Positions 27,921-39,159 of a DNA stretch of 64,000 nucleotides are shown piece by piece. The position numbers and the translations under genes are program-made. Origin of the DNA: an uncultured beta proteobacterium. GTDB taxonomy: Bacteria > Pseudomonadota > Gammaproteobacteria > Burkholderiales > Burkholderiaceae. A model generated the notes under the pieces. The model had not been told where the DNA came from. It saw nothing but the letters and a program-made list of their open reading frames with translations, and did not search any database. The stretch spans positions 1 to 64,000 of the forward strand of contig CAIJNI010000086.1 of assembly GCA_903821995.1 (NCBI GenBank), in the 5' to 3' direction. Every line of letters begins with the position of its first letter. Positions within the stretch are counted from its first letter, which is position 1.

Positions 27921-29741
27921 TCACTCCACCGTAACACTTTTGGCAAGGTTTCTTGGCTTATCCACATCAGTTCCTAGGGTTAGGGCAGTATGGTATGCCA
28001 ATAACTGCAACGGAATTACATGGATGATGGGGGATAAGTTCCCGTAGTTTTCTGGCATACGAATAACATAAATACCAGGCGTGGATTTGATGTTTGATCC
28101 AGCATCTGCAAAAACATACAACTCTCCACCTCGAGCCTTCACTTCTTCCATATTTGATTTGAGCTTTTCTAAGAGTTCATCATTTGGTGCAACTGTGACT
28201 ACCGGCATTGACTCATCAACTAAAGCTAATGGTCCATGTTTAAGCTCGCCCGCCGGATAGGCTTCCGCATGAATATATGAAATCTCTTTTAACTTTAATG
28301 CCCCTTCTAGTGCTATAGGGTAATGCATTCCTCGACCCAAAAAAAGTGCATTCTTATGTTTTGAAAAACGCTCGGCCCAAGAAATAATCTGTGGCTCTAA
28401 AGCCAAAACAGAATGAATAGCTAAGGGTAAATGTCTTAATGCATTAATCTCCCTTTTTTCAATAGCCTGTGGCAACCTTTGATTTAACTTAGCTAAAGTA
28501 AGTGTTAATAAATAAAGGCTTGCTAATTGTGTGGTGAAAGCTTTTGTGGAGGCAACGCCAATTTCAACGCCAGCTCTTGTCTGAAATTGCCACGCCGTCT
28601 CTCGCATCATCGCACTTGTGGCAACATTACTAATCGCTAGAGTTTTACTATGACCTAGGTTTTTAGCATGTCTTAAGGCGGCTAAAGTATCGGCCGTTTC
28701 TCCGGACTGAGATACAACGACTACCAATGCAAGAGGATTAGGTACTGAGGTTCTATAACGATATTCGCTAGCAATTTCTACCTGAACAGAAATGCCAGCC
28801 ATACTCTCAATCCAATACTTTGCTACGCAAGAGGAATAATAGCTCGTGCCGCACGCCAAAATCAGAATGGAATTTATGCCAAGCCAGTCATTTTGATTAG
28901 CTCCAAAAATTTCAGGGCCAATCGTCTCTATATTGCCAAGAGTGTTTGAGATGGCTATTGGCTGTTCAAAAATTTCTTTTTGCATATAGTGCTGATAGGG
29001 GTGTAGCTCAACAGATGCAGCAAGTTCAGGTACGGGACGAATTTCTCGTTCAACTAATTTGCCATGTGAATTAAAAATTCTTACTTCATTTTCAGAAATT
29101 TCAGCGATATCACCTTCTTCTAAAAAGGTCATTTGACTAGAGTATTTAGCGACAGCCAATGCATCTGACGCTAGAAAATTTTCATGATCACCATAGGCAA
29201 CTACCAGAGGGGATCCGACACGCGCGCCAATAAGTATATTCGGTTGATCGCTTGCAATCACTCCTATTGCGTACGCTCCATGCAACAAAGGTAATGAGTC
29301 TTGGATGGCCAATAAGAGATGGCGTGAATCTTGTCTAATATAATTTTTGTGGATTAGATGAGCAATAACTTCAGAATCTGTCTGGGAAGTAAACACATAG
29401 CCATCTTGTTTCAATTGTTCACGAAGCTCTTCATAATTTTCAATAATACCGTTATGAACTACTCCAATTAGGTTTGCAGAAAAATGCGGGTGTGCATTGT
29501 CAGTATTGGGTTTGCCGTGTGTGGCCCAACGCGTGTGTGCAATCCCAATCCGCCCACTCATCTTGGAAGATTGCTGTAATAAATCATTAACCCTTTGTGT
29601 TGTTCTACTACGAGTTAATTGACCATGTTCAATAATAGCTAGCCCACAGGAATCATATCCTCTATATTCAAGACGGCGTAACCCTTCTACTAATTCAGGA
29701 ACTATATTTTTACTTGAAACCGCGCCAACAATCCCACACAT
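27921..29741 (-). CDS. glmS: Glutamine--fructose-6-phosphate aminotransferase
   Basis: Makes glucosamine-6-phosphate for peptidoglycan and LPS, 606 residues. The N-terminal glutaminase starts with the catalytic Cys (CGIVGAV after the removed Met). Two SIS sugar-isomerase domains follow (ACGTSYYSS and [19 protein letters not shown]). The final residues [13 protein letters not shown] are conserved. It starts 4 bases after glmU, so precursor supply and UDP-GlcNAc synthesis share a transcript. Confidence 0.97.
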   Translation of the reverse strand: MCGIVGAVSSKNIVPELVEGLRRLEYRGYDSCGLAIIEHGQLTRSRTTQRVNDLLQQSSKMSGRIGIAHTRWATHGKPNTDNAHPHFSANLIGVVHNGIIENYEELREQLKQDGYVFTSQTDSEVIAHLIHKNYIRQDSRHLLLAIQDSLPLLHGAYAIGVIASDQPNILIGARVGSPLVVAYGDHENFLASDALAVAKYSSQMTFLEEGDIAEISENEVRIFNSHGKLVEREIRPVPELAASVELHPYQHYMQKEIFEQPIAISNTLGNIETIGPEIFGANQNDWLGINSILILACGTSYYSSCVAKYWIESMAGISVQVEIASEYRYRTSVPNPLALVVVVSQSGETADTLAALRHAKNLGHSKTLAISNVATSAMMRETAWQFQTRAGVEIGVASTKAFTTQLASLYLLTLTLAKLNQRLPQAIEKREINALRHLPLAIHSVLALEPQIISWAERFSKHKNALFLGRGMHYPIALEGALKLKEISYIHAEAYPAGELKHGPLALVDESMPVVTVAPNDELLEKLKSNMEEVKARGGELYVFADAGSNIKSTPGIYVIRMPENYGNLSPIIHVIPLQLLAYHTALTLGTDVDKPRNLAKSVTVE

Positions 29742-29745
29742 ACTA

Positions 29746-31119
29746 TTAACCTTTTGATTTATTTTTTTGAGGTCTCACCCAGTTGACTGAAATTTGCTTT
29801 GCACGGCTTACTGTCAACATATTTGCGGGAGCATCTTTTGTTAAAGTTGTACCTGCACCTAGCGTAGCACCTTGACCAACTGTAACTGGAGCGATGAGTT
29901 GTGTATCAGAACCAATAAAGACATCATCCTCAATAATGGTGCGGTGTTTATTCACCCCATCATAGTTACACGTAATTGTCCCAGCGCCAATGTTAACCCC
30001 TTTACCTACTGTAGCATCCCCTACATAAGATAAGTGATTAACCTTACTCCCTTTTCCAATCTGAGAATTTTTGATTTCGACGAAGTTGCCAATATGAACA
30101 TCCTGCATTAATTCTGTTCCAGGGCGTAGCCGTGCATATGGACCAATAACAGAATTTTCACCAACTACAGATTGCTCTAGATTTGAAAATGCTTTGACTT
30201 GAGTGTTCGGCTTAATCTCACAGTTTTTAAGAACACAATACGGTCCTATGGTCACACCTTTGCCCAAGGTAACTTGCCCCTCAAAAACACATCCTATGTC
30301 AATAAAAACATCTGTCTCACAGATAAGGTTACCGCGAATGTCTATACGTGAGGGATCAACAATACTCACTCCATCGTCCATTAATCTTTTAGCAAGTGTC
30401 ACTTGCCATTCCCGCTCTAATAAAGACAACTGTTCTCTTGTATTAACACCTATTGTTTCCCAAAGATACTGCGGGTGCGTTGATCGTACTGGTACACCAT
30501 CATCTGCTGCAAGAGATACTATATCTGTTAGGTAATACTCAGATTGAGCGTTATTAGTTCCAATGCGAGATAGCCAATTAGATAATTCTTTGGTTGGGCA
30601 AGCCAAAATACCCGTATTAATTTCTTTTATAGACTTAGTCAAAAGATTTGCATCTTTCTCTTCAATAATTGCAATGATTTCACTTTGCTGATTTCTTACA
30701 ATTCGACCGTAACCTGTGGGATCAACCATTATCTGAGTCAAAATGGCTAATGCGCCATCTTGTGCTAAAGCTAATAGTTGTTGTAATGTTTTAGCCTGTA
30801 TTAAAGGAACATCACCATACAAGACAAGGGTAATATCGTTTATCTCAAGATGTGGCAAAGATTGCAAAACAGCATGCCCTGTTCCACGTTGATCACTCTG
30901 AAGGGCAGTAGTTACATCAGAATAATTCTGCTCTAGGAATGTTTTAACAGATTCAGCACCATGGCCAACGACAATACATATTTTATTGGCCTCAGAGATT
31001 GTTTTCACAGTTTCTAATACGTGACCCAACATGGGTCTGCCTGCAATTGGGTGCAAAACCTTTGGCAAATCCGACTTCATTCGCTTCCCCTGACCTGCCG
31101 CAAGTATGACTATGTTCAT
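29746..31119 (-). CDS. glmU: Bifunctional GlmU uridyltransferase / acetyltransferase
   Basis: Final steps of UDP-N-acetylglucosamine synthesis, 457 residues. The N-terminal uridyltransferase has the [18 protein letters not shown] signature. The C-terminal acetyltransferase is a left-handed beta-helix with hexapeptide repeats ([35 protein letters not shown]). It is followed by glmS. Confidence 0.97.
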   Translation of the reverse strand: MNIVILAAGQGKRMKSDLPKVLHPIAGRPMLGHVLETVKTISEANKICIVVGHGAESVKTFLEQNYSDVTTALQSDQRGTGHAVLQSLPHLEINDITLVLYGDVPLIQAKTLQQLLALAQDGALAILTQIMVDPTGYGRIVRNQQSEIIAIIEEKDANLLTKSIKEINTGILACPTKELSNWLSRIGTNNAQSEYYLTDIVSLAADDGVPVRSTHPQYLWETIGVNTREQLSLLEREWQVTLAKRLMDDGVSIVDPSRIDIRGNLICETDVFIDIGCVFEGQVTLGKGVTIGPYCVLKNCEIKPNTQVKAFSNLEQSVVGENSVIGPYARLRPGTELMQDVHIGNFVEIKNSQIGKGSKVNHLSYVGDATVGKGVNIGAGTITCNYDGVNKHRTIIEDDVFIGSDTQLIAPVTVGQGATLGAGTTLTKDAPANMLTVSRAKQISVNWVRPQKNKSKG

Positions 31120-31151
31120 TTTTAGCTTAATATCCGAGAAGAATTTAGGTT

Positions 31152-32039
31152 TTACAGATTAAAGTGTATTACATCTGAAGATTTGTGCGAAAAATCAAAG
31201 CGCCCCTCATCAATTGCAAAATCTCCCCCAACATCAGAGCCAATAGACGGTGCTAATTGATTAAAATCAAATAATGTTTTATCCATCAAATGTGATGGAG
31301 AAATACTAAACATCGACCTGAACAAATTTTCTACTCGGCCAGGATGTTTTTTTTCCCACTCTCTTAGTAATTGCTTCATGGCATTTCTTTGTAAATTTTC
31401 CTGGCTACCGCATAAATTACATGGAATGATAGGAAATGCTTGATCTATAGCGTATTGCTCTAAATATTTTTCAGCAACATAAGCCAGTGGTCTAATCACA
31501 ATATGCTTGCCATTGTCTGAACGAAGTTTAGGTGACATTGCTTTAAGCTTGCCTCCATAGAACATATTCAGAAGTAAGGTCTCAAGAATATCATCACGGT
31601 GATGTCCAAGAGCAATTTTAGTAGCCCCTAATTCATCTGCAACTCGGTAAAGAATCCCTCTTCGCAATCTCGAACACAAACTACATGTCGTTTTGCCCTC
31701 TGGAATTAGCCTTTTAACAATGCTATAGGTGTCTTGTTGCTCTATATGAAAATCTACACCTAGAGCCTTTAGATAATTTGGCAACACCTCTTCTGGAAAT
31801 CCTGGCTGTTTTTGGTCGAGATTTACTGCAACCAAATCAAATGATATTGGAGCTCTCTCTTTTAATTTGATAAGGATATCTAATAAGGCATAACTATCTT
31901 TCCCCCCAGACAAGCAAACCATGATGCGATCGCCATTTTCTATCATGTGATAATCGCCAATTGCTTGGCCCATCAATCTGCATAGACGCTTTGATAGCTT
32001 ATTTTCCTCAAATACTTTTTTTCGGATATCCTGGCTCAT
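31152..32039 (-). CDS. ttcA: tRNA 2-thiocytidine biosynthesis protein TtcA
   Basis: Thiolates cytidine 32 of certain tRNAs using an iron-sulfur cluster and ATP, 295 residues. PP-loop motif SGGKDS, cluster Cys pairs in TCSLCSR and IPCNLCGS. The [15 protein letters not shown] stretch confirms the family. It sits 5 bases after folB and before glmU on the same strand. Confidence 0.96.
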   Translation of the reverse strand: MSQDIRKKVFEENKLSKRLCRLMGQAIGDYHMIENGDRIMVCLSGGKDSYALLDILIKLKERAPISFDLVAVNLDQKQPGFPEEVLPNYLKALGVDFHIEQQDTYSIVKRLIPEGKTTCSLCSRLRRGILYRVADELGATKIALGHHRDDILETLLLNMFYGGKLKAMSPKLRSDNGKHIVIRPLAYVAEKYLEQYAIDQAFPIIPCNLCGSQENLQRNAMKQLLREWEKKHPGRVENLFRSMFSISPSHLMDKTLFDFNQLAPSIGSDVGGDFAIDEGRFDFSHKSSDVIHFNL

Positions 32040-32044
32040 TGATA

Positions 32045-32437
32045 TTATTTTTTTTGTTTAAAGACCTCTACTCCAACACTCTTGGAATCGGGATAGACAT
32101 CTGGTTTTTCAGTTGAAACTTTTACAGCAAATACTGAAGGATGTAACAACATTTTTTCTACAATCTCATCACATAAAGTTTCTTGCAAATGAATATGTCC
32201 TTTACTAACAATCTCGATAATTGTGTTGCGCATAAAGTCATAGTCCACCACCTCTTCGAGGCTATCGTGTTTAGGCGAATTCAATTCAAACGGGACATAT
32301 AGTTCTATATTAATAATAATTCTTTGTTCTGCTAATTTTTCAAAGTCATGAACTCCAATATTTATTGGAATATCATAATCTTTCAAAAACAGCCTACGAC
32401 AATTCATCAGGCTTGGTACTAAATCATTAGGTTTCAT
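32045..32437 (-). CDS. folB: Dihydroneopterin aldolase FolB
   Basis: Folate-pathway enzyme of 130 residues. The core starts with [15 protein letters not shown] and contains the [11 protein letters not shown] catalytic area and the LQETLCDEI stretch. It starts 10 bases after the SDR gene, which is itself pteridine-reductase-like, so a two-step pterin module is likely. It feeds tetrahydrofolate to the methionine pathway. Confidence 0.92.
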   Translation of the reverse strand: MKPNDLVPSLMNCRRLFLKDYDIPINIGVHDFEKLAEQRIIINIELYVPFELNSPKHDSLEEVVDYDFMRNTIIEIVSKGHIHLQETLCDEIVEKMLLHPSVFAVKVSTEKPDVYPDSKSVGVEVFKQKK

Positions 32438-32447
32438 AAATCCTTTA

Positions 32448-33230
32448 TTAATTCGATGTTAAAAACATGACATCTCTTTTTGAAGGTGTTAAATGTTGAC
32501 CCCCGTCCACAAAAAGTGTGATGCCTGTTACAGCTTTAGCATTAGCCAAGTATATAACCCCTTCCGCTATGTCATTTGGTGATGAAGACTTGCCAAGAGG
32601 TGTCAATTTATGCGCCTCTTCAAAACCTTTGTCAGTTTGTTCCCCTGATGTCAACGTTATCCCTGGCGCTATTGCCACAACTCTCAAAATTGGGGCATAA
32701 GCTTGTGCCATCATCACCGTTGCCATCTCTAAAGCACCTTTTGAAAGCGTATATGAAAAGAAATCTGGGTTTAAGTTTTCTATTTTTTGATCAAGCAACT
32801 GTATTAAAACACCTGATAGAACATTCGATTGAGAGCCTTTTAATAAAAGTTTGTAGTAGTCACGCGCAATAATTAATGGCGCGGACAAATTCACTTTGAA
32901 ATGATTTTCAACATTTTTGTAATTCACCGTTTTAGGATCATCATATTCAAACAGTGAGGCATTATTTATAATACAACTCGGGACACCTAACTTTTTAAGG
33001 CATTCTGGCAATAATGCCTCAACCTCCTGCTCATTTGATAGATCGGCCTGTAAAGCAATAGCTTTTCTTCCCTTAGCTTTTATTTCTTGAATTGTTTGTG
33101 ATGCTTCTTCTTTTGATTTACCATAATGAATTGCAATATCCCAGCCTGCATCAGCCATACTTAAGGCTATTTCTTTCCCGATACGTTTAGCAGCGCCAGT
33201 TATTAATACAATTTTATTTTCTTTACTCAT
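32448..33230 (-). CDS. SDR oxidoreductase, probable pteridine/dihydromonapterin reductase
   Basis: Short-chain dehydrogenase of 260 residues. The cofactor motif is TGAAKRIGKE, the TGxxxRxG form that marks PTR1/FolM-type pteridine reductases, and the catalytic pair is in FSYTLSKGALEMA. It ends with ITLFVDGGQHL. It is divergent from the MidA-like gene (17 bases between starts) and co-transcribed with folB. A FolM-like role is inferred from motif and neighbour. Confidence 0.82.
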   Translation of the reverse strand: MSKENKIVLITGAAKRIGKEIALSMADAGWDIAIHYGKSKEEASQTIQEIKAKGRKAIALQADLSNEQEVEALLPECLKKLGVPSCIINNASLFEYDDPKTVNYKNVENHFKVNLSAPLIIARDYYKLLLKGSQSNVLSGVLIQLLDQKIENLNPDFFSYTLSKGALEMATVMMAQAYAPILRVVAIAPGITLTSGEQTDKGFEEAHKLTPLGKSSSPNDIAEGVIYLANAKAVTGITLFVDGGQHLTPSKRDVMFLTSN

Positions 33231-33247
33231 TCTTAACTCGATCTTTT

Positions 33248-34471
33248 ATGGAATTACAACCATCCCCAGAAGCCATTGCACATAGTATGCAATTATCCAA
33301 CCTAATTGAGAATGAGGTTAAAAATAATCAAGGTTCTATCCCTTTTGCTCGTTTTATGGACCTAGCTCTGTATTTGCCTAAATATGGGTACTATTCTGGT
33401 GGCTTAACCAAACTTGGCGCATCGGGAGACTTTATAACAGCCCCTGAAATCAGCAAATGGTTTGGAGCCACTGTTTGTATGACACTTTTACCTATTTTGC
33501 ATTACTTTTCTAACAGTCAAAAAAAGACCCAAATACTTGAGATTGGTGCTGGAACGGGTGCTTTAGCTCAAAGCATCCTTCTCCAACTTCAACAATCTAA
33601 TCATTTGCCAGATTTTTATTACATTCTTGAAATATCACCCGAATTAAGGGATCGACAAAAAAATCAGCTGGCAATTTTCTGCCAATCTCATCAAATTTCC
33701 ACAAACATAATTTGGCTAGACGATTTCCCTAATAACTTTGAAGGTATTATTCTTGCCAATGAAGTTCTAGATGCGATACCTATTGATCTAATTATTAAGC
33801 GTGTCGATAGTTGGTACTATCGACATGTTCAAAGGCTAAATTCATCCTCTGTTTCTCCGACCTTACCCTACTGGGAGTTTATTGACGGCCACAAAGTGGC
33901 TAAGGAAGATCTCCCTAAATCTTTATCAGCTATTGAAAACACACTTCCAGTTGGTTACCAAACTGAAATTCACCCCCAATCTAATGCTTGGATCAAGCGG
34001 ATTGCAGAATGTCTGCAAGAAGGCATCTTTCTAACTTTCGATTACGGTTTCCCAGCACGAGAATACTATCATTTGCAACGCTGCGAAGGTACGCTCATGG
34101 CACATTTTCGTCATCAAAATTTCCCCAATGTACTTTCCTATCCAGGGGTTTGTGATATCACATCCCACGTTGAATGGACCACCTTAAACGAAACTGCCCT
34201 AGCATCTGGACTTACACTTCATGGATACACCAGTCAAGGAGCCTATCTTTTAGATGCTGGCATTGGTGATTTACTTCTATCTGAGTTAGATCCTCAGGAC
34301 TCTGAAGTTTTTATCCCCCAAGCAAATGGCATACAAAAATTAATTTCAGAAGCAGAAATGGGGGAATTATTTAAAGCAATTCTATGGGCTAAGTTTCCAG
34401 AAAAAAATGATCTCATGAACTCGCAAGAGAAGGTACTTCCAGGCTTTAGAGGCAGGCTTCGATCGCTTTAA
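33248..34471 (+). CDS. Class I SAM-dependent methyltransferase, MidA/NDUFAF7 family
   Basis: Protein of 407 residues (DUF185/COG1565). It has the N-terminal motif IPFARFMDLALYLPKYGYYS, the SAM motif LEIGAGTGALAQSIL and ANEVLDAIP. The mitochondrial homologue NDUFAF7 methylates an arginine of complex I; the bacterial substrate is not settled. It ends inside the end of cca (26-base convergent overlap). SAM consumer. Confidence 0.88.
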   Translation: MELQPSPEAIAHSMQLSNLIENEVKNNQGSIPFARFMDLALYLPKYGYYSGGLTKLGASGDFITAPEISKWFGATVCMTLLPILHYFSNSQKKTQILEIGAGTGALAQSILLQLQQSNHLPDFYYILEISPELRDRQKNQLAIFCQSHQISTNIIWLDDFPNNFEGIILANEVLDAIPIDLIIKRVDSWYYRHVQRLNSSSVSPTLPYWEFIDGHKVAKEDLPKSLSAIENTLPVGYQTEIHPQSNAWIKRIAECLQEGIFLTFDYGFPAREYYHLQRCEGTLMAHFRHQNFPNVLSYPGVCDITSHVEWTTLNETALASGLTLHGYTSQGAYLLDAGIGDLLLSELDPQDSEVFIPQANGIQKLISEAEMGELFKAILWAKFPEKNDLMNSQEKVLPGFRGRLRSL

Positions 34472-35552
34472 GTCTAGCCAATTTAACAGCCCGTCCAATC
34501 GCAGATCCTTCAGCATGTGTCATATTCTTGGCTATTTCACCAGCAGATACATTTCTGGACACTTCGAAAACTTTTTCCCATACGGTCATATCGTGATGAA
34601 AGAACTTTGCCAAAGAAAATATCTCATTCAGTCTTAGTGGCTTTCTCCAAGCATCCGCTTGATTTAAAAATTCTAAATACAAACTTGCATTCCTGAGATC
34701 CTTAGTTTGACTTACTACACACCAGTTTTTATACAGTAGGCTAAAAGCCTTCAATTCTTCAGAAATTTTTAATCGCTCAAACCAGTTCTCAGCAACTTGA
34801 TTGCCTACCTTATTCATAAGAATCGCACACCGTGAAAATAGTTCTAAATTAGCATTAGCCGCTAAATCAAGTTCAGATTTGGTAATTTTTAAAATTTCTG
34901 TCTCTAAAAAATCTTTTGGGAAAATCACTTTAAGGGCATCAATTTTTTCAAAAACATCTAACATTCGAGATGGTTTAGCGCCCATCAATCCTCTGAGAAT
35001 TTCTTGGGAGATTCGCTCAGCGACCAAATGATCTAATTCTCCTTCTTTAACCATTTTTTTCGCAAGAATATAAGTCTCATCAGCTACTTCAAAATCTGTC
35101 AGCTTAGTTGCAAACCTAGCTAACCTTAAAATACGTAATGGGTCCTCAGAAAATGCTGGGCTTAAATGACGTATTAGTTTTCTTTGAATATCCTTTTGCC
35201 CCTCATACGGATCGATTAATGCTCCTATCCACTCACCATTCGAATTTACTTCACGAGCTATAGCATTCATAGTGAAGTCTCTTCGTATTAGATCTTCTTC
35301 TAAAGTCACATCCGGGGAGGTGTAAAAAGTAAACCCCTTATAGCCTTGACCCGATTTTTTCTCTGTCCGCGCTAATGCATATTCTTCTTTAGTGATCGGA
35401 TGCAGAAAGACAGGAAAATCTTTTCCTACTGGAACATATTTAAGAGCAATCATCTCTTCAGGGGTTGATCCAATAACGACATAATCACGATCAACGGACT
35501 TGAGTCCTAACAGATCGTCTCTTAAAGCACCTCCGACGACATATACTCTCAA
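34446..35552 (-). CDS. cca: CCA tRNA nucleotidyltransferase
   Basis: Adds CCA to tRNA 3' ends, 368 residues. Start is TTG at 35552, where the family N-terminus (VYVVGGALRDDLLG) begins and no ATG is available. The metal motif DRD is in KSVDRDYVVI, and EDPLRILRLARFA follows. The chain is shorter than E. coli Cca (about 410), and I see no HD phosphohydrolase motif, so the repair phosphatase activities are probably absent. It overlaps the NDUFA9-like gene by a few bases. Confidence 0.92.
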   Translation of the reverse strand: MRVYVVGGALRDDLLGLKSVDRDYVVIGSTPEEMIALKYVPVGKDFPVFLHPITKEEYALARTEKKSGQGYKGFTFYTSPDVTLEEDLIRRDFTMNAIAREVNSNGEWIGALIDPYEGQKDIQRKLIRHLSPAFSEDPLRILRLARFATKLTDFEVADETYILAKKMVKEGELDHLVAERISQEILRGLMGAKPSRMLDVFEKIDALKVIFPKDFLETEILKITKSELDLAANANLELFSRCAILMNKVGNQVAENWFERLKISEELKAFSLLYKNWCVVSQTKDLRNASLYLEFLNQADAWRKPLRLNEIFSLAKFFHHDMTVWEKVFEVSRNVSAGEIAKNMTHAEGSAIGRAVKLARLKAIEACL

Positions 35553-36454
35553 TTGAGTAAGCTTTCCAATGGAGTTGGAATGATTCCAAATTCTGTCTCA
35601 ATGACTTGAGGAGCATTAGGAGAAAGAATGTTATCTATCTTCATTGAATCCAGGTTATCTCTAGACATCAAAGGTATTCCAGGCATTAGCTCCATCATCA
35701 AGGCCTGGATATATCCTAACCATGCAGGTAAAGGCAGTATTGATCGAGAAACTTTCCTTCTCTGTCCTGCGAATTTAACAATTTCTGAAAATGTATACAC
35801 CTTAGGACCCGCTAGATCATAAGTATGCTTGATAGTTTTTGAATCTGAAATCGACTGTGTAAAAATTTTAGCTACATCATCAACACTGACGGGTTGAAAC
35901 AAAACGCTTGCTCCAGCTAACGGGACAAATGGAGCATATTTTTGAATATCTCCAAATAAATTAATGAACTTGTCATCAGAGCCAAAAATCACTGATGGTC
36001 TAAAAATTGTGAAATCAAGATTTGATGTATTTATAAATTGTTCCGCATCACCCTTACTTCTTAAATACATCGATGGGCCAGAGGAGCTAGCACCCAGTGC
36101 ACTCATATGAATATAACGCTTAATACCTTGCTTATTCATCGCAGCAATAAGTCGCTTGGGTAAATCAACATGTGTTTCTTTAAATCCTGGGCCATAGGGT
36201 TGCCCTTGTCGATCATGAAGAATGCCTGCGAGATTAATCACTACGTCTTGGCCCCCTAAGTAAGACATCAATCTATCGATTTGATCACTTGAATATTCTT
36301 TTACCTGTATTAACTTTACCTCAGGATGATTAGACATTGCTGAAGTAATATCTTTTCTTCGCGTTGGCATGATGACTTGATAGGATTGAACTAGTTCATG
36401 CAACAAGTGTTGTCCAACATAACCACTTCCACCAATAAGCAATATTTGAGGCAT
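35549..36454 (-). CDS. NDUFA9-like NAD(P)-binding protein (atypical SDR)
   Basis: Extended/atypical short-chain dehydrogenase of 301 residues. Cofactor motif GGSGYVGQHLL at the start, then VINLAGILHDRQGQPYG and the HMSALGA segment typical of the complex I NDUFA9 group. It is followed by cca and preceded by slt. The bacterial role is unclear. Confidence 0.85.
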   Translation of the reverse strand: MPQILLIGGSGYVGQHLLHELVQSYQVIMPTRRKDITSAMSNHPEVKLIQVKEYSSDQIDRLMSYLGGQDVVINLAGILHDRQGQPYGPGFKETHVDLPKRLIAAMNKQGIKRYIHMSALGASSSGPSMYLRSKGDAEQFINTSNLDFTIFRPSVIFGSDDKFINLFGDIQKYAPFVPLAGASVLFQPVSVDDVAKIFTQSISDSKTIKHTYDLAGPKVYTFSEIVKFAGQRRKVSRSILPLPAWLGYIQALMMELMPGIPLMSRDNLDSMKIDNILSPNAPQVIETEFGIIPTPLESLLN

Positions 36455-36468
36455 TGTTTTCCTTCGAT

Positions 36469-38457
36469 CTAAGGCAGATTTGAACTCGTGTATGCGGCAG
36501 GCTGCACTGTTCCAAGCTTCTCTTTCAATGAGTGGCTTTTCCCAGTACTGATAATTTCATAGTAATTAGCATTCGATAAAACATTCTTTACATATCCTCG
36601 CGTCTCATTGAAAGGAATGATTTCTGCAAAGATAGCCCCTTCTACAGGCTTTGAAAGACTTTGTCTCCAAGATTTTGGTCTTCCAGGACCGGCATTATAA
36701 GCTGCAGAAGCAAGCCCCCAAGATCCTCCTAAATCATCCAACACCATTCCTAAATAACTAGTACCTATGAGTAAATTGGTTTGAAGCTCGGTAAGATCTG
36801 ATGCTTTGAAATTACTAAGCCCTATTTTTTTCGCGACAAACTGGCCCGTTGCTGGCATCACTTGCATCAAACCAGATGCCCCCACACCCGATCTAGCATT
36901 CATAATAAATCTAGATTCTTGGCGGATAAGTCCATATACCCAATTGATATTAACTTTTAACTTACTTGAAATGGGTAATAATTTATCAGCAAATGGTGTT
37001 GGATATCTCAAACTAAAATCATGTTCTGTTTTTGTTCTATCTGCAGTATTTACCGCTCTATCTAATAACCCTATATTTTTTCCGTACTCTGCTATGGCAA
37101 TCAATTCTCTATCTGAGGCACCTCTTAACTCCCAATTCCACTCTCGATTACCCTCAGTTCTTAGGTTCATCCCGTATAGTTTGGCTGCTTTTAGAAAGGC
37201 GGGATTCTTTGCTGGCGCACTTAATTCTGCATCAGTCAGAGATATTGATGGAGGTATTGTAATTACTTGACCAAGCTCTTCTAGCGCAAGCTGTCCATAA
37301 AAATTATATTGCTGACTTATCTGAGAAAAATATTCACTCGCTTTTTTTTCCTTTAGCTCTTTAAGTGATTTTGCATACCAATATGTCCAAGCTGGGTCTC
37401 TTAACCTTAAAGCTTCAGGCATAGCTTCAATTGATGCCTTCACCAGACGCCAGTCCTTCTCCTTTAAAGCGGCCCTAACTTTCCACTCCATATTTTCTGT
37501 CGACAAATATTGATTAAAGCCAATCTCATTTTGCTTTCGAAAGGCCTCTATAGCATTGGGGTCTTGTTTCTTTGCAAGCAACTCTCCAATGTATGCCAGT
37601 ACGGGTGATCTTAACTCACCTAGTCCATTAAATTGAATACTTTCAAGTGATTTATATACTGCACTGGGATTGGCCCTTACCTTTTTGAGGATATCGGAGA
37701 TAGGATCATCTCCACTCATTTTCTTTGCGGCGGAGTCAAAGTTCATTTCAAGAGCCCCACGCCCAAAAGTTTGACCCTCAGATACACTAAGACCATTGAC
37801 TTGCAATAGCGCCTGAATTAAATCAGGACAGGCATCACCATAATATTTTGGGTCCAAAAGAGTAGCTTTTGCCATCTGCCCAACCTCTTTGGGATTTTCT
37901 CCATGCGCTAATCTTGACATCATCGCATAACACTTCACTTGAGTATCATCATCTAAAACAAATTTGGCATACTCTCGATCAAAAATAATCCAGTCTTTTC
38001 TTTTGCCAAGATTTAATAGCCAATCATTTCTCATTCGATCGGCAAGAGCTGTCCCAGTATATTTTTTTAAGAAAAGTTCAACCTCTTTATGTGCGTCAGT
38101 ATCTACTTTTGGCTTCCCGGATGAATCATAAAGCTTAGGTCTTATTCGAAAATATTCAACATAGTCAGCAATGTCGTAATGAGATAATTTATTTGCCAAA
38201 AGATTTGCTTTGTTCGCATCATTTTTAAAGGCTGCACTTCGTAACTCGATAAAAAGATCATCTAACTCTGTCATTTCAAGAGGATCTTGAGGTTTATAGT
38301 TGTTATCTTGTTTTACCGCCTTAGTCTTTGATGAAACGAGGTCAAATTTATTATTTGTCTCTTTAGAAAAGGTCTGGGTAGATACAAGCAAAGCTAAAAA
38401 AATCACTATTACAATGTTTCTTGTATTTTTAAAAACTGTCGTCTGATGATGTAGCAT
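36469..38457 (-). CDS. slt: Lytic transglycosylase (Slt family)
   Basis: Periplasmic peptidoglycan lyase of 662 residues. It has a signal peptide (about 10-30), a long alpha-superhelical U/L region (about 50-480) and a C-terminal lysozyme-like domain. The catalytic Glu is in RQESRFIMNARSG, then GLMQVMPATGQ and SAAYNAGPGRP. It ends 14 bases before the NDUFA9-like gene start. Family 1A Slt70-like. Confidence 0.93.
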   Translation of the reverse strand: MLHHQTTVFKNTRNIVIVIFLALLVSTQTFSKETNNKFDLVSSKTKAVKQDNNYKPQDPLEMTELDDLFIELRSAAFKNDANKANLLANKLSHYDIADYVEYFRIRPKLYDSSGKPKVDTDAHKEVELFLKKYTGTALADRMRNDWLLNLGKRKDWIIFDREYAKFVLDDDTQVKCYAMMSRLAHGENPKEVGQMAKATLLDPKYYGDACPDLIQALLQVNGLSVSEGQTFGRGALEMNFDSAAKKMSGDDPISDILKKVRANPSAVYKSLESIQFNGLGELRSPVLAYIGELLAKKQDPNAIEAFRKQNEIGFNQYLSTENMEWKVRAALKEKDWRLVKASIEAMPEALRLRDPAWTYWYAKSLKELKEKKASEYFSQISQQYNFYGQLALEELGQVITIPPSISLTDAELSAPAKNPAFLKAAKLYGMNLRTEGNREWNWELRGASDRELIAIAEYGKNIGLLDRAVNTADRTKTEHDFSLRYPTPFADKLLPISSKLKVNINWVYGLIRQESRFIMNARSGVGASGLMQVMPATGQFVAKKIGLSNFKASDLTELQTNLLIGTSYLGMVLDDLGGSWGLASAAYNAGPGRPKSWRQSLSKPVEGAIFAEIIPFNETRGYVKNVLSNANYYEIISTGKSHSLKEKLGTVQPAAYTSSNLP

Positions 38458-38538
38458 ATATTTAATCCGGATTTTAGGATACGTTTGGGTGTAAATTAAG
38501 GGATCATTAAATAGGTATTTATCTTATTACCAAATCTT

Positions 38539-39159
38539 ATGCTTGATCAACTTCGTAAAAATCTTATTCATAAACGGATTGAGTTTGTAGCTCAATCTAC
38601 TCCTTTAGACACAATTGTAGGACAGCTCTATGACCAGATTTTAATCGCTATTAATAAAATTAGCTCTGAAAGTAAGTCTGACATCAATACTATTGCTTTT
38701 TATTGGCCCATCCAGCATGAACCTGACTTAAGAAGTTTTCTTATAGAGTGGCGCCAGCAATCTCCAAATCATCGCCTTTGCCTACCAGTGGTAACTAAAA
38801 ATTTACCTCTCAAATTTTATGAATGGGTTCCCCATGAAACGATCTTAGTGGAATCCTTTAATTCAATCATGGAACCAACTAATTCCACTGAATTGTCCCC
38901 TGATCTAATTATTGCTCCTTGCGTGGGATGGCAAGACTCAAATGCAAAGCTGTGGCGTATAGGCTTTGGTGGGGGGTATTACGATAGAACCCTTGGAAAC
39001 CTTCATTTAAGGGGATTATTTCCATGGCATATCGGAATTGCTTTTGATTGCCAAGAAGTCGTCTTATCCGACTGGCAACCTCAATCGCTCGATCAACCCC
39101 TAGATGCATTAGTCACTGAATCTAGATGTCTCTTCAACCTCAACTCCAAAAGGTTCTAA
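38539..39159 (+). CDS. 5-formyltetrahydrofolate cyclo-ligase
   Basis: Converts 5-formyl-THF to 5,10-methenyl-THF, 206 residues. The C-terminal motif GFGGGYYDRTL and the ATP-binding PCVGWQ region are present. It belongs to the folate one-carbon theme shared by folB, metF and metH nearby. Divergent from slt. Its stop overlaps the next start (TAATG). Confidence 0.9.
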   Translation: MLDQLRKNLIHKRIEFVAQSTPLDTIVGQLYDQILIAINKISSESKSDINTIAFYWPIQHEPDLRSFLIEWRQQSPNHRLCLPVVTKNLPLKFYEWVPHETILVESFNSIMEPTNSTELSPDLIIAPCVGWQDSNAKLWRIGFGGGYYDRTLGNLHLRGLFPWHIGIAFDCQEVVLSDWQPQSLDQPLDALVTESRCLFNLNSKRF

